From: Novosphingobium sp.
GTDB taxonomy: Bacteria; Pseudomonadota; Alphaproteobacteria; Sphingomonadales; Sphingomonadaceae
NCBI RefSeq assembly: GCF_019748365.1
Contig: NZ_JAIEPN010000004.1
Span: 1 to 64,000 of the forward strand
Length of the DNA: 64,000 nt
Reading direction: 5' to 3'
The notes under the pieces were generated by a model that was not told the origin of the DNA, made no database searches, and saw only the letters and a list, made by a program, of their open reading frames with translations. This document shows positions 26,683-35,127 of this stretch, piece by piece (position 1 is the first letter of the stretch; each line of letters opens with the position of its first letter). The position numbers and the translations under genes are program-made.

Positions 26683-28488
26683 ATGCTGATGAACACCCAT
26701 GAGGCCCGCCTCGATGCGCTGCGCAAGGAACTCGCGCGCCAGCAGCTCGACGGCTTTGTTATCCCGATTTCCGATGAGCACATGAGCGAATATGTCGGCG
26801 CCTATGCCCAGCGCCTCGCCTGGCTGACCGGCTTCGGCGGTTCGGCCGGCACGGCCGTCGTGTTGAAGGACAAGGCCGCGATCTTCGTTGACGGGCGCTA
26901 CACGCTGCAGGTGCGCGAACAGGTCGATGGCCGCCTTTATGAATACCAGTCCGTGCCGCAAACGTCGGTCGCCGCCTGGCTGGGTGAAAACGCACCCGAA
27001 GGCAGCCGCATCGGCTATGACGCATGGCTTCACGGCAAGGGCTGGGCAGACAGCACCGCCGCCGCACTGAAAGCCCGCAAGGCCTCGCTCGTCGCCGTCG
27101 AGCAGAACCCGATCGATGCGATCTGGCAGGACCGCCCCGCGCCCTCCGCCGCCCCCGCGCTGATCCACCCGGATGAGTACGCCGGTGCCTCCGCCCATGA
27201 AAAGCGCGCCGAAGTCGCCGCCTGGCTCACTGCGCGTGGGCTCGACGCCGCCGTCATTTCCGCGCTCGATTCGGTCGCGTGGCTGCTCAACATGCGCGGC
27301 AGCGACGTGGACTGCACCCCCGTCGCCCTCTCCTTCGTGCTCGCCCACGCAGACGGCACCGCAGACCTCTTCATCGCGCCCGAGAAGGTGACGCCCGAAC
27401 TCGCCCAGCACCTCGGCAACGCCGTGCGCGTGCAGGACCGGGCCGCCTTCACCCCCGCGCTCGCCGCGCTGGCGGGCAAGAAAGTCGCGGTCGATCCCGA
27501 ACGCGCGGTCGCCGCGATCTACCAGCAGCTTGCCGCCGCCGGGGCCGAAGCCGTCTCGCTCACCGATCCCACCGTGCTGCCAAAGGCCTGCAAGAACCCG
27601 GTCGAACAGGCCGGCCACCGCGCCGCGCAGGCGCGCGATGGCGCCGCGATCACCCGCTTCCTCCACTGGCTTTCCAATACCGCGCCGCAGGGCACCGAAA
27701 CCGAACTCTCCGCCGCCGCCGCCCTGCGCGCCGAGCGCGAGAAGACCGGCCTCCTGCGCGACCTGTCGTTCGATACGATCTCTGCCGCCGGGCCCAATGG
27801 CGCCAGCCCGCACTACAAGGTGGACGAGCACAGCAACCGCCAGATCGAGCCCAACAGCGTCTATCTCGTCGATTCCGGCGGCCAGTACCTCGATGGCACG
27901 ACCGACATCACCCGCACCGTCTGGATCGGCCCTGATGCCCCTCCGGCGGAGGTCAAGGACCGCTTCACCCGCGTGCTCAAGGGCCATATCGCGCTCGATC
28001 TCGCCGTCTTCCCCGAAGGCACCAATGGCAGCCAGCTTGACAGCTTCGCGCGCCAGTTCCTGTGGTCGGCGGGCCTCGACTACGCCCACGGCACCGGCCA
28101 CGGCGTCGGCAGCTTCCTCAGCGTGCACGAAGGCCCGCAGCGCATCGCCAAGGCGGTGGGCGGGCAGGCCGGCACTGGGCAGGCCCTGCTCCCCGGCATG
28201 ATCCTCTCGAACGAGCCCGGCTACTACAAGGCCGGCGAATACGGCATCCGCATCGAGAACCTCGTCCTCGTCGAGGAACGTGCGATCCCCGGCGCCGAAG
28301 GCAAGTTCATGGGCTTCGAGACGCTGACCTTCGCCCCCATCGACCGCACCTTGGTCGAGCCTGCGCTGCTGCTGCCGCACGAGCGCGACTGGTGGAACAG
28401 CTATCACGCGAAAGTCCGCGATCTGCTGGCACCGCAGCTTTCGGGTGCGGACCTCGATTGGCTCGAGGCTGCCTGCGCCCCGTTGTAA
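26683..28488 (+). CDS. M24 aminopeptidase P family (Xaa-Pro aminopeptidase)
   Basis: The 601-residue enzyme removes N-terminal residues preceding proline. It has two creatinase-like N-terminal domains (to about residue 310) and a pita-bread metallopeptidase domain. Metal ligands are visible in VDSGGQYLDGTTDITRTVW (two Asp), the His of AHGTGHGVGSFLSVHEGP, and two Glu in NEPGYYKAGEYGIRIENL. The C-terminal extra helix region is typical of eukaryote-like XPNPEP1 forms. ATG 26683 is chosen with AGGA 9 bases upstream; further in-frame starts upstream are possible. Confidence 0.94.
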   Translation: MLMNTHEARLDALRKELARQQLDGFVIPISDEHMSEYVGAYAQRLAWLTGFGGSAGTAVVLKDKAAIFVDGRYTLQVREQVDGRLYEYQSVPQTSVAAWLGENAPEGSRIGYDAWLHGKGWADSTAAALKARKASLVAVEQNPIDAIWQDRPAPSAAPALIHPDEYAGASAHEKRAEVAAWLTARGLDAAVISALDSVAWLLNMRGSDVDCTPVALSFVLAHADGTADLFIAPEKVTPELAQHLGNAVRVQDRAAFTPALAALAGKKVAVDPERAVAAIYQQLAAAGAEAVSLTDPTVLPKACKNPVEQAGHRAAQARDGAAITRFLHWLSNTAPQGTETELSAAAALRAEREKTGLLRDLSFDTISAAGPNGASPHYKVDEHSNRQIEPNSVYLVDSGGQYLDGTTDITRTVWIGPDAPPAEVKDRFTRVLKGHIALDLAVFPEGTNGSQLDSFARQFLWSAGLDYAHGTGHGVGSFLSVHEGPQRIAKAVGGQAGTGQALLPGMILSNEPGYYKAGEYGIRIENLVLVEERAIPGAEGKFMGFETLTFAPIDRTLVEPALLLPHERDWWNSYHAKVRDLLAPQLSGADLDWLEAACAPL

Positions 28489-28496
28489 GCGTTTTT

Positions 28497-28511
28497 GTTC
28501 GTGTTATGTTC
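28497..28511. promoter_or_regulatory. Candidate LexA (SOS) box
   Basis: GTTC-GTGTTAT-GTTC is an exact match to the alphaproteobacterial LexA site GTTC-N7-GTTC, in a T-rich context, 33 bases before the VOC gene start. It lies in the 56-base gap after the M24 peptidase. Confidence 0.5.
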
Positions 28512-28544
28512 TAGCTATCGCGACTCGCGGAAGAGGAGAAGGAC

Positions 28545-28919
28545 ATGATCGGCTACGTCACTTTGGGAACCAACGATCTCGCGCGCGGCGCGGCATTCTA
28601 TGATGCGCTGGCGGCGGAAATGGGCACCAAGCGCATGTACGAATGGGACGGCGCGATTGCCTGGGGCGAAGCGGACGGCGCGGCCGGGATCGGCCTGATG
28701 AAGCCCTACAACGGCGAGCCGGCCACCGTCGGCAACGGCGTGATGGTCGCGCTGGAAGCGAAGGACCCCGCACACGTCGACCGGCTTTATGCCGCCGCGC
28801 TCGCCAACGGCGGCACTTGCGAAGGTCGTCCGGGGCCGCGCGGCGAGGGCGGGTTCTATGCCGCCTATTTCCGCGATCCTGATGGCAACAAGCTCAATGC
28901 CTTCGTGATGGGGGGCTGA
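28545..28919 (+). CDS. VOC (glyoxalase/bleomycin resistance) family protein
   Basis: The 124-residue protein consists of the two beta-alpha-beta-beta-beta modules of the vicinal-oxygen-chelate fold: GYVTLGTNDLARGAAFYDAL at the start and AAYFRDPDGNKLNAFV at the end. The metal-ligand positions are not fully conserved, so it may be a binding protein rather than a lyase. A strong AGAGGAGAAGG site precedes ATG 28545. It is coupled with the cupin gene five bases downstream and lies behind a candidate LexA box. Confidence 0.87.
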   Translation: MIGYVTLGTNDLARGAAFYDALAAEMGTKRMYEWDGAIAWGEADGAAGIGLMKPYNGEPATVGNGVMVALEAKDPAHVDRLYAAALANGGTCEGRPGPRGEGGFYAAYFRDPDGNKLNAFVMGG

Positions 28920-28924
28920 CGGCC

Positions 28925-29320
28925 ATGGCGCACCGGCTCGATACGAACCCCATTCATATCGGGCTCGGTGCGCGCGCCGTGCCGCAACCCGCTTTCACCG
29001 GAATGGCGTGGTACGCCGATTACGTCACCCGCCACGCCGCTGATGGTGCGGAGGGGCGGCTGGTCAGTGCCTATGATTTCACCGCGAGCTGGGACAGTTG
29101 GGAAATGCACCCGGCGGGCGATGAAGTCGTCTTGCTGATGCGCGGCGAGGTGGTGCTTCATCTGGAACATGCCGATGGCACCACAGCTGAAGTCCGGCTT
29201 GTGGCGGGCGAATATGAGGTCGTCCCGCCCGGCGCATGGCACACCATGGATCTCGTCTCGGCCGAGGCCAGCGCGCTGTTCATCACGGCAGGCGTGGGCA
29301 CCGAGCACCGCCCGCGTTGA
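28925..29320 (+). CDS. Cupin domain protein
   Basis: The 131-residue protein is a single beta-barrel cupin. The first motif is degenerate (SWEMHPAGDEVVLLMRGEVVLHLE) and the second reads VVPPGAWHTMDLVSAEASALFI, with Glu and His residues that could bind one metal. The substrate is unknown. Its start is five bases after the VOC gene stop, so both form one operon, and both may act on the same small molecule. Confidence 0.85.
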   Translation: MAHRLDTNPIHIGLGARAVPQPAFTGMAWYADYVTRHAADGAEGRLVSAYDFTASWDSWEMHPAGDEVVLLMRGEVVLHLEHADGTTAEVRLVAGEYEVVPPGAWHTMDLVSAEASALFITAGVGTEHRPR

Positions 29321-29327
29321 AACCTGC

Positions 29328-29376
29328 GCGACAAAGTGCGACAAAACTCTGCGTCGGCGGCATAACCCTGCGACAA
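29328..29376. promoter_or_regulatory. Phased GCGACAA repeats upstream of EF-hand/two-component operon
   Basis: GCGACAA occurs at 29328-29334, 29338-29344 (exactly 10 bases apart) and 29370-29376 (32 bases further, three turns). Tandem direct repeats with this period suit an OmpR-family regulator; the cognate regulator gene lies two genes downstream, so autoregulation is likely. Confidence 0.45.
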
Positions 29377-29438
29377 CCCCGGTCTAGACGGCAGACAGCG
29401 GAAAGCCCCCGTTCCGCCCGCAACAAGGACCGAGATTC

Positions 29439-30101
29439 ATGAAAAAGACCACGCTCGCCGCTTCAGCGGCCATAGCCCTTACCGCCGCCACGGCGCTCTA
29501 TGCTGCCTACCCGGCCTTTGCGCAGTCCGGCCGCGATCCCATGGGCGACAAGGACGTGACCTGGGCCGATGCCAAGGCCAAGATCGACATGATGTGGACG
29601 AAGCTGGACGTGAACAAGGATGGTGTGCTCAATGCCGCCGACCGCGAGGCCAAGATGGCCGAGATGTTCGACACGATCGATGCCAACCACGATGGCTCGG
29701 TCAGCAAGGCCGAGTTCATGGCGCACCACAAGGCAATGATGGAAGGCGGCTGGAAGGGCCGCGACGGCGCAACAGGCGCCATGCCGCCCCCGCCCCCGGG
29801 CGCCGGGATGGGCATGATGATGGGCCGCGGCGCACACATGCTCCATGAAATGGCCGAGAAGGCCGATACCAACCACGACAAGACGATCACCCGCGCCGAG
29901 TTCGACGCCGCCGCCAAGGCGCGCTTCGATGCGGCCGATACCAACCACGACGGCAAGCTGACCGCCGCCGAACGCCGCGCCGCGTGGATGTCCATGCGCA
30001 AGGAGCACGGCGGCTGGGGCAAGGGCCGCGGCATGCGCGGCCATCACGGCATGGGCGGTGATATGGGCGACATGCCGCCCCCGCCGCCTCCCGGTGCCTG
30101 A
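29439..30101 (+). CDS. Exported protein with four EF-hands
   Basis: This 220-residue protein has a signal peptide cut near AFAQ (residue 29) and four EF-hand loops: DVNKDGVLNAAD (57-68), DANHDGSVSKAE (81-92), DTNHDKTITRAE (143-154) and DTNHDGKLTAAE (167-178). Proline-rich and Met/Gly/His-rich linkers separate and follow the pairs (PPPPPGAGMGMMM, GMRGHHGMGGDMGDM). It should bind calcium, and perhaps other metals, in the periplasm. It lies three bases ahead of a response-regulator/kinase pair, so it may supply or modulate the signal, which is an inference from the operon. Confidence 0.9.
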   Translation: MKKTTLAASAAIALTAATALYAAYPAFAQSGRDPMGDKDVTWADAKAKIDMMWTKLDVNKDGVLNAADREAKMAEMFDTIDANHDGSVSKAEFMAHHKAMMEGGWKGRDGATGAMPPPPPGAGMGMMMGRGAHMLHEMAEKADTNHDKTITRAEFDAAAKARFDAADTNHDGKLTAAERRAAWMSMRKEHGGWGKGRGMRGHHGMGGDMGDMPPPPPPGA

Positions 30102-30104
30102 TCC

Positions 30105-30863
30105 ATGGCGGTAACTCCGGCATCCCTTCCTGCCACGACCCGTGTGCTGGTGGTCGATGACGAAGCTGCCCTGCGCGAGCCCCTGTCGGACTATCTGGTC
30201 CGGCAGGGGTTTGCCGCGGAGCAGGCCGCCAGCGCGGCCGAAGCCCGCGCGCGCCTCGCCGCGGAAGTCTACGACATCGTCCTCCTCGATATCATGATGC
30301 CCGGCGAGGACGGCCTCTCGCTGTGCCGTCACCTTGTCGAGGCACGCCAGCTGCCGGTGATCTTCCTCACCGCGCGCGGCGAATCGACCGACCGCATCGT
30401 CGGGCTCGAGATCGGCGCCGACGACTATGTGGTAAAGCCCTTCGATCCGCGCGAGCTCGTTGCCCGCATCCGCTCCGTGCTGCGCCGCGCCGCGCGCGCG
30501 CCGGGCGTGGCGGAAAGCGCCGCCGCCGATCAGTTCCACTACACCTTCGAAGGCTGGCGGCTCGATCCGCTGCGCCGCCGCCTGACGGACAGCGAAGGTG
30601 CGGTCGTCGCCATCTCTTCCGCCGAGTTCCGCCTGCTCGTCGCCTTCCTCGATCACCCCCGCCAGGTGCTCGACCGCGACCGCCTGCTCGATATGGTGCA
30701 GGGCCGCGAGGCGCACTTGTTCGACCGCGCGGTCGACAACCAGATCAGCCGCCTGCGCCGCAAGATCGAGCGCGACAGCCGCAATCCCGAACTGATCCAG
30801 ACGGTGTGGGGGGGCGGCTACATGCTCGCCGCCGAAGTGCGCAAGGTTCCAGCCGATGGCTGA
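30105..30863 (+). CDS. OmpR-family response regulator
   Basis: The 252-residue protein has a receiver domain with acidic pair VVDDEAAL, phosphorylation Asp in VLLDIMMPGEDG near residue 65, Thr in FLTARGES and Lys in YVVKPFDP, then a winged-helix DNA-binding domain (SAEFRLLVAFLDHPRQVLDR, and RAVDNQISRLRRKIE). It is the second gene of the EF-hand operon, and its end overlaps the kinase start by eight bases. The GCGACAA repeats upstream of the operon are its probable target. Confidence 0.95.
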   Translation: MAVTPASLPATTRVLVVDDEAALREPLSDYLVRQGFAAEQAASAAEARARLAAEVYDIVLLDIMMPGEDGLSLCRHLVEARQLPVIFLTARGESTDRIVGLEIGADDYVVKPFDPRELVARIRSVLRRAARAPGVAESAAADQFHYTFEGWRLDPLRRRLTDSEGAVVAISSAEFRLLVAFLDHPRQVLDRDRLLDMVQGREAHLFDRAVDNQISRLRRKIERDSRNPELIQTVWGGGYMLAAEVRKVPADG

Positions 30864-32295
30864 AGCTCAAGTAAGCTTCAGGTTCTGGCCGCGCAGTCTG
30901 CAAGGGCAGATGCTGCTCGCCATCGCGCTCGCGCTGATGGTCGCACAGGGGCTCTCGGCCGCGCTGATGTGGCGCATGCAGCACGAGCGGCACTTCGCCG
31001 GCCTCGTCAACTACGCAGCGTTCAGCCTGCTCGGCCGCAACCCGCGCGCGCAGTTCGGCCCGCCCCCGCCCGATGCGCCTCCGCTTCCCAGCGGCGAGGG
31101 GCCCGAAATCGGCTTCCGCATGCCGCGCCCGCTGCGCGTGCAGGAAGAAGCGCGCTTCCCCCAACTCGCCGGTGATCGCCGCCGCCCGGAGATCGAACAG
31201 GCCCTGCGGCAGGTGCTCGAAGCGCAAGGTGTCGATGCCTCGCGCCTCTACGTGGCCGAGCGCGATCCGGCGCGCGATCCGGCCATCACCGAATGGCTTG
31301 CCCACCGCAAGGCGCGCATGGGCCGCCCGTCCGGCGCGCCGCGTCCGCGCCTGATCGTCGCAGCGATCGGCCGCACGGAAGGCACTTGGCTCACCGCGCG
31401 CCTGCTCGCCCCGCGCACCGAACGCGCGATGCTGACCACGCTGATCCTGCAGACGCTTTTCATCTACATCGTGCTGGTCGGCGCGGTCGCGCTGATCCTG
31501 CGCCGCATCGCGCGGCCGCTGAAGGCGCTCACCGCGCAAGTCGAAGCCTTCGCCCGTTCGCGCGCGCTGGCCGGGCAGCTCGAGCCGGAAGGGCCGGACG
31601 ACATCCGCCGCCTGATCGTCGCGCACAATGCGATGGAGCGGCGCGTCGGTGCGCTGCTGGATGAGAAGGACGTCATGCTCGGCGCGATCGGCCACGATCT
31701 CAAGACGCCGCTCGCCGCGCTGCGTGTCCGCATCGAAGCGGTGGAGGACGATACCGAGCGGGGCCGCATGGCCGCCACCATCGAGGATATCAATCGCTCG
31801 CTCGACGATATCCTGAGTCTTGCCCGCGTCGGTCGCCCGTCCGATCCGCTGGAATCGACCGAACTCAGCGCTCTCGTCGCCGATGTCGTCGGCGAATACG
31901 AGGACATGGGCGAGGACGTCACGCTGGGCGATGCGACCCGCATCGTCATGCCGCTGCGCGCGACCTGGCTGCGCCGCGCACTGCGCAATCTCGTCTCAAA
32001 TGCACTGCGCTATGGCATCCGTGCCCGGATCACGCTGCGGCGCGAGGGCGGCGAGGCCGTGCTCACGGTCGAGGACGATGGCCCCGGCATTCCCGAGCAC
32101 GAGATCGCCCGCATGCTCGAGCCGTTCACCCGGCTCGAAGCCTCGCGCAATTCATCGACCGGCGGCGCGGGCCTAGGCCTCACGCTCGCCCGCGCCATTG
32201 CCGATCAGCACGGCGGCTCGCTCACTCTCGCCAACCGGCGGGATGGCGGCGAGACCATGGGCCTCACCGCCACCTTGCGCCTGCCGCTTACTTGA
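30856..32295 (+). CDS. Sensor histidine kinase
   Basis: The 479-residue inner-membrane kinase has two membrane segments (about 15-37 and 195-217) around a periplasmic domain of about 155 residues that is rich in Pro and Arg. A HAMP linker follows, then the H-box AIGHDLKTPLAALRVRIEA near residue 277, N-box LVSNALRYG, G1 DDGPGIPEHE and G2 GAGLGLTLARAIA. It partners the preceding response regulator. The periplasmic domain has no recognised ligand fold; the operon's EF-hand protein suggests metal or envelope sensing. The stop overlaps that of the convergent M1 peptidase by eight bases. Confidence 0.94.
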   Translation: MAEAQVSFRFWPRSLQGQMLLAIALALMVAQGLSAALMWRMQHERHFAGLVNYAAFSLLGRNPRAQFGPPPPDAPPLPSGEGPEIGFRMPRPLRVQEEARFPQLAGDRRRPEIEQALRQVLEAQGVDASRLYVAERDPARDPAITEWLAHRKARMGRPSGAPRPRLIVAAIGRTEGTWLTARLLAPRTERAMLTTLILQTLFIYIVLVGAVALILRRIARPLKALTAQVEAFARSRALAGQLEPEGPDDIRRLIVAHNAMERRVGALLDEKDVMLGAIGHDLKTPLAALRVRIEAVEDDTERGRMAATIEDINRSLDDILSLARVGRPSDPLESTELSALVADVVGEYEDMGEDVTLGDATRIVMPLRATWLRRALRNLVSNALRYGIRARITLRREGGEAVLTVEDDGPGIPEHEIARMLEPFTRLEASRNSSTGGAGLGLTLARAIADQHGGSLTLANRRDGGETMGLTATLRLPLT

Positions 32296-34966
32296 GCTTC
32301 GCGATCGCCGCGGTCAGTTCGGCTCCGCGCGCGTCCTTCAGCTTGCCGCAGGCGCGCACGCGTTCGATCGTGCGCTCCAGCTCCAGCGCGCCCGATTTGC
32401 CCGCAAACTTCGCGCGCAGCCCGTCAAACTCGTCAGCCTGCGCCACCGAGCAGAAGCCCGAAAGAATCTGCGGCAGCCGCGCGCCGAAGAAGATGCCCGC
32501 GCCGCCGTTCAGCAGCTCGTCGAGATGCGCCTTCATCCAGCTGTAGCCCCAGTCGCGCGTCTCGGGCGTGTAGACCACATAGCGCACGAAATTGAGCTTT
32601 TCAGACTGGCGCAGGCGCTTGTCCTGAAACTCGTCGAGCAGCCACCTGGCGGTCGCCGTATCACCGCTCGAACCGATCGCGCCGAGCGCTGCGGGGCGGA
32701 ACAGCGGATCTTCCGAGGCCAGCGCCTTGTCCATCAGCGCCTTCGCGCCATCCAGCTTGTGCGCACCCAGCCACGCGTCGAACGCCGCGCCGAACAGCGC
32801 GGGATCGAGCGCGCCCGCATCGCCGCCCAGATAGGCATCGACCGCGCTCGAAAGCTTCGTCCGCAGGGCCGCGTCGCGCGCGGTGCCGGCCAACAGTTCG
32901 ACCAGCTGGACGCGGCGCTGCTGCTTCTCCGGATCATCCCCGGCATGCGCGCCCGCCTTCGGATCGAGCCCCAGCGCCTTGAGCTGCGGCGCATAGAGCG
33001 CATCAACAAAGGCACGGAACTTCGGCTTCGCGCTTTCCGCAATCACACCGCGGTCGGCCATGGCCTGCAGCAGACCCGTGGCATCACCGCTGGCGTAGCT
33101 GTCCGGATTGGCCGCCAGCGCGCGCGAACCGGCAATCAGCTGATCGGAGGTCAGCCGCCCGGCGTAGAAGCTGGCATTCATGCTATCCATCACGGCCAGC
33201 GCCTCGCCGCCGCTCAGCGCTGGCGTCGCGGCGATGAGCGCGTCCCATTCCTTCGCGGGCAGCTCGAAGCGGTAATAACCGGTGCCGCCCGCGTTGGGCA
33301 TGATCGGCCCCATGCTCTTCAGCGTCACCGTCGTGGTCTTGCCGGTCATCAGCGTGCACTGGCGCACATCGCTCTGGCGCAGGCACAGCGGGATGCCCCA
33401 GGCCGTGTCGGGGCCCTTCATGCCATAGCGCACGAAGCGGCTCTGCGTCACCTTCCAGCTGTGCGGGCCTGAACGTGCCAGCGTTACCAGCGGCACGCCC
33501 TGCTGATCGGTGAAGCTCTGCATCGCGGGCAGGATGCGCGGATCGCCCGCCGCTTCGGCCATGGCTTTGAAGAACTCGGCGCTCGTCGCGTTGCCATACT
33601 TGTGCGCCGCCATGTAGCCGCGCACGCCATCGCGGAACTTGGTATCGCCCATGAAGGCCGCGATCATCGCGACGACATGGCCGCCCTTGCCATAGGTGAT
33701 CGTGTCAAAGGCGGCGTCGATCTGGGCGTTCTTCTCGATCGGCTGATGGATCGGCCGGCCCGCGACGAGCGCGTCGATACCCATCGCGCTGAACCCTTCG
33801 GCCAGCGCGCCCGCGCCGATGTTGAGATCGGGCCGCCACTCGTTGCCGATGCGGAAGCCCATCCAGTTGGCGAAGCTTTCGTTGAGCCAGATGTCGTCCC
33901 ACCATGCCGGGGTGACGAGATCGCCGAACCACTGGTGGGCCAACTCGTGCGAAACGACCATGCCGAAGGTGCGCTTCTGCGCGGTCGAGGCCTTGTCATC
34001 CATCACGAGAATGCTGTCGGCATAGAGGTCCGCGCCTGCGTTTTCCATGGCGCCCGGCAGGATCGGCGTCGTGATCTGGTCGAGCTTGGGGTAGGGAAAG
34101 CTCTGGCCGAAATAGGCCTCGAGGTGCTCGACGATGCCCTTGGTGCCTTCGAGCGCGAAATCGAGCTTGCCGGCATTCTGCCTGGTCGAGACGATGCGGA
34201 TCGGCAGCGGCGTCGCGCGCTGCGGGGTGGGGGGCACCACGCCTTCCACCGTCACGAACGGGCCGACCATCATCGCCACGAGGTAGCTCGGCAGCGGCAA
34301 TGTCTGCCCGAAAGTGTGGACGGTCACGCCGCCGGCGGTTTCGGTCTTGATCTCGGGCGCGTTGCTGACAGCCTTGAGGCCCTCGGGCGTGCGCAGGGTG
34401 ACATTCCACGGCACCTTGAAGCCGGGCTCGTCAAACGAGGGGAAGCTCGCGCGCGCATCGATAGATTCGTGCTGGGTCCAGGAATACCAGTCGTCGCCCA
34501 CCTTCACGCGGAACATGCCGGCGGGGCCTTCACCGAACGGCGCGTCGTAGTCGAAAGCGAACGTGGTCTTGCCCGCAGGCAGCGGCGCATCGAACGTCAG
34601 CAGCGCGACGCCGGTCGGATCGACCTGCCGGAAGGTGCCGGCAACCGGCTGGCCGCCGACCATCGCGGTGACCTTGCCGACCTTCAGATCACGCCCATGC
34701 ATCCACACGTAGCGCCCGGCCTTCTTCACCTCGACGTCGATCTCGACGTGGCCGGAGAAGCGCTCCTTGGTGGGATCGACGGTGAGATCGAGCCGATAGA
34801 CCTGCGGCACCACCGCGCCATCGAGCTTGCCTGCGGGCATCACGCCGGCTTCGGCGGGGATCGGAGCTTCGGCAGCCGGCTGCTGGGCCAGCGCGGGGGA
34901 AACGAGGAAAGTGCCGGCGAGCAGGGTCGCAGCCAGAAGTGCCGCCTTGGGCATGATCGAACGCAT
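32288..34966 (-). CDS. Exported M1 family zinc aminopeptidase
   Basis: The 892-residue protein has a signal peptide ending VSPALAQ near residue 27 and the complete M1 catalytic signature: the exopeptidase motif GAMENAGADLY near residue 310 and the zinc site HELAHQWFGDLV with the third ligand Glu in WLNESFANW. The C-terminal ERAP1-like helical domain follows. It should trim N-terminal residues from peptides in the periplasm. AAAGG lies 5 bases before ATG 34966. The HerA-like gene lies upstream on the same strand, 161 bases away. Confidence 0.95.
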   Translation of the reverse strand: MRSIMPKAALLAATLLAGTFLVSPALAQQPAAEAPIPAEAGVMPAGKLDGAVVPQVYRLDLTVDPTKERFSGHVEIDVEVKKAGRYVWMHGRDLKVGKVTAMVGGQPVAGTFRQVDPTGVALLTFDAPLPAGKTTFAFDYDAPFGEGPAGMFRVKVGDDWYSWTQHESIDARASFPSFDEPGFKVPWNVTLRTPEGLKAVSNAPEIKTETAGGVTVHTFGQTLPLPSYLVAMMVGPFVTVEGVVPPTPQRATPLPIRIVSTRQNAGKLDFALEGTKGIVEHLEAYFGQSFPYPKLDQITTPILPGAMENAGADLYADSILVMDDKASTAQKRTFGMVVSHELAHQWFGDLVTPAWWDDIWLNESFANWMGFRIGNEWRPDLNIGAGALAEGFSAMGIDALVAGRPIHQPIEKNAQIDAAFDTITYGKGGHVVAMIAAFMGDTKFRDGVRGYMAAHKYGNATSAEFFKAMAEAAGDPRILPAMQSFTDQQGVPLVTLARSGPHSWKVTQSRFVRYGMKGPDTAWGIPLCLRQSDVRQCTLMTGKTTTVTLKSMGPIMPNAGGTGYYRFELPAKEWDALIAATPALSGGEALAVMDSMNASFYAGRLTSDQLIAGSRALAANPDSYASGDATGLLQAMADRGVIAESAKPKFRAFVDALYAPQLKALGLDPKAGAHAGDDPEKQQRRVQLVELLAGTARDAALRTKLSSAVDAYLGGDAGALDPALFGAAFDAWLGAHKLDGAKALMDKALASEDPLFRPAALGAIGSSGDTATARWLLDEFQDKRLRQSEKLNFVRYVVYTPETRDWGYSWMKAHLDELLNGGAGIFFGARLPQILSGFCSVAQADEFDGLRAKFAGKSGALELERTIERVRACGKLKDARGAELTAAIAKLK

Positions 34967-35064
34967 GGAAACCTTTCAGGTCAATCCGGGCAGGCCCGGG
35001 ATGGAATGCCGCTTGCCTGCCCCGATCCTGTTGCTGTCGCAACCGGATTCGACGAACCGCGCCT

Positions 35065-35085
35065 CCCCGTCGTTGAACGACGGGG
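35065..35085 (-). terminator. Hairpin between HerA-like gene and M1 peptidase gene
   Basis: CCCCGTCGT (35065-35073) and ACGACGGGG (35077-35085) form a perfect 9-base stem with a TGA loop, 43 bases past the HerA-like stop. There is no T-run, so termination may be rho-dependent or the hairpin may serve the M1 leader. Confidence 0.4.
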
Positions 35086-35127
35086 GCCGGAAGCGCCACC
35101 GTCCGCGATCACGGATCGGGATTGACC

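Noticed and set aside
32198..35125. Long plus-strand frames opposite the M1 aminopeptidase
   Set aside because: Antisense shadows of a well-supported gene.
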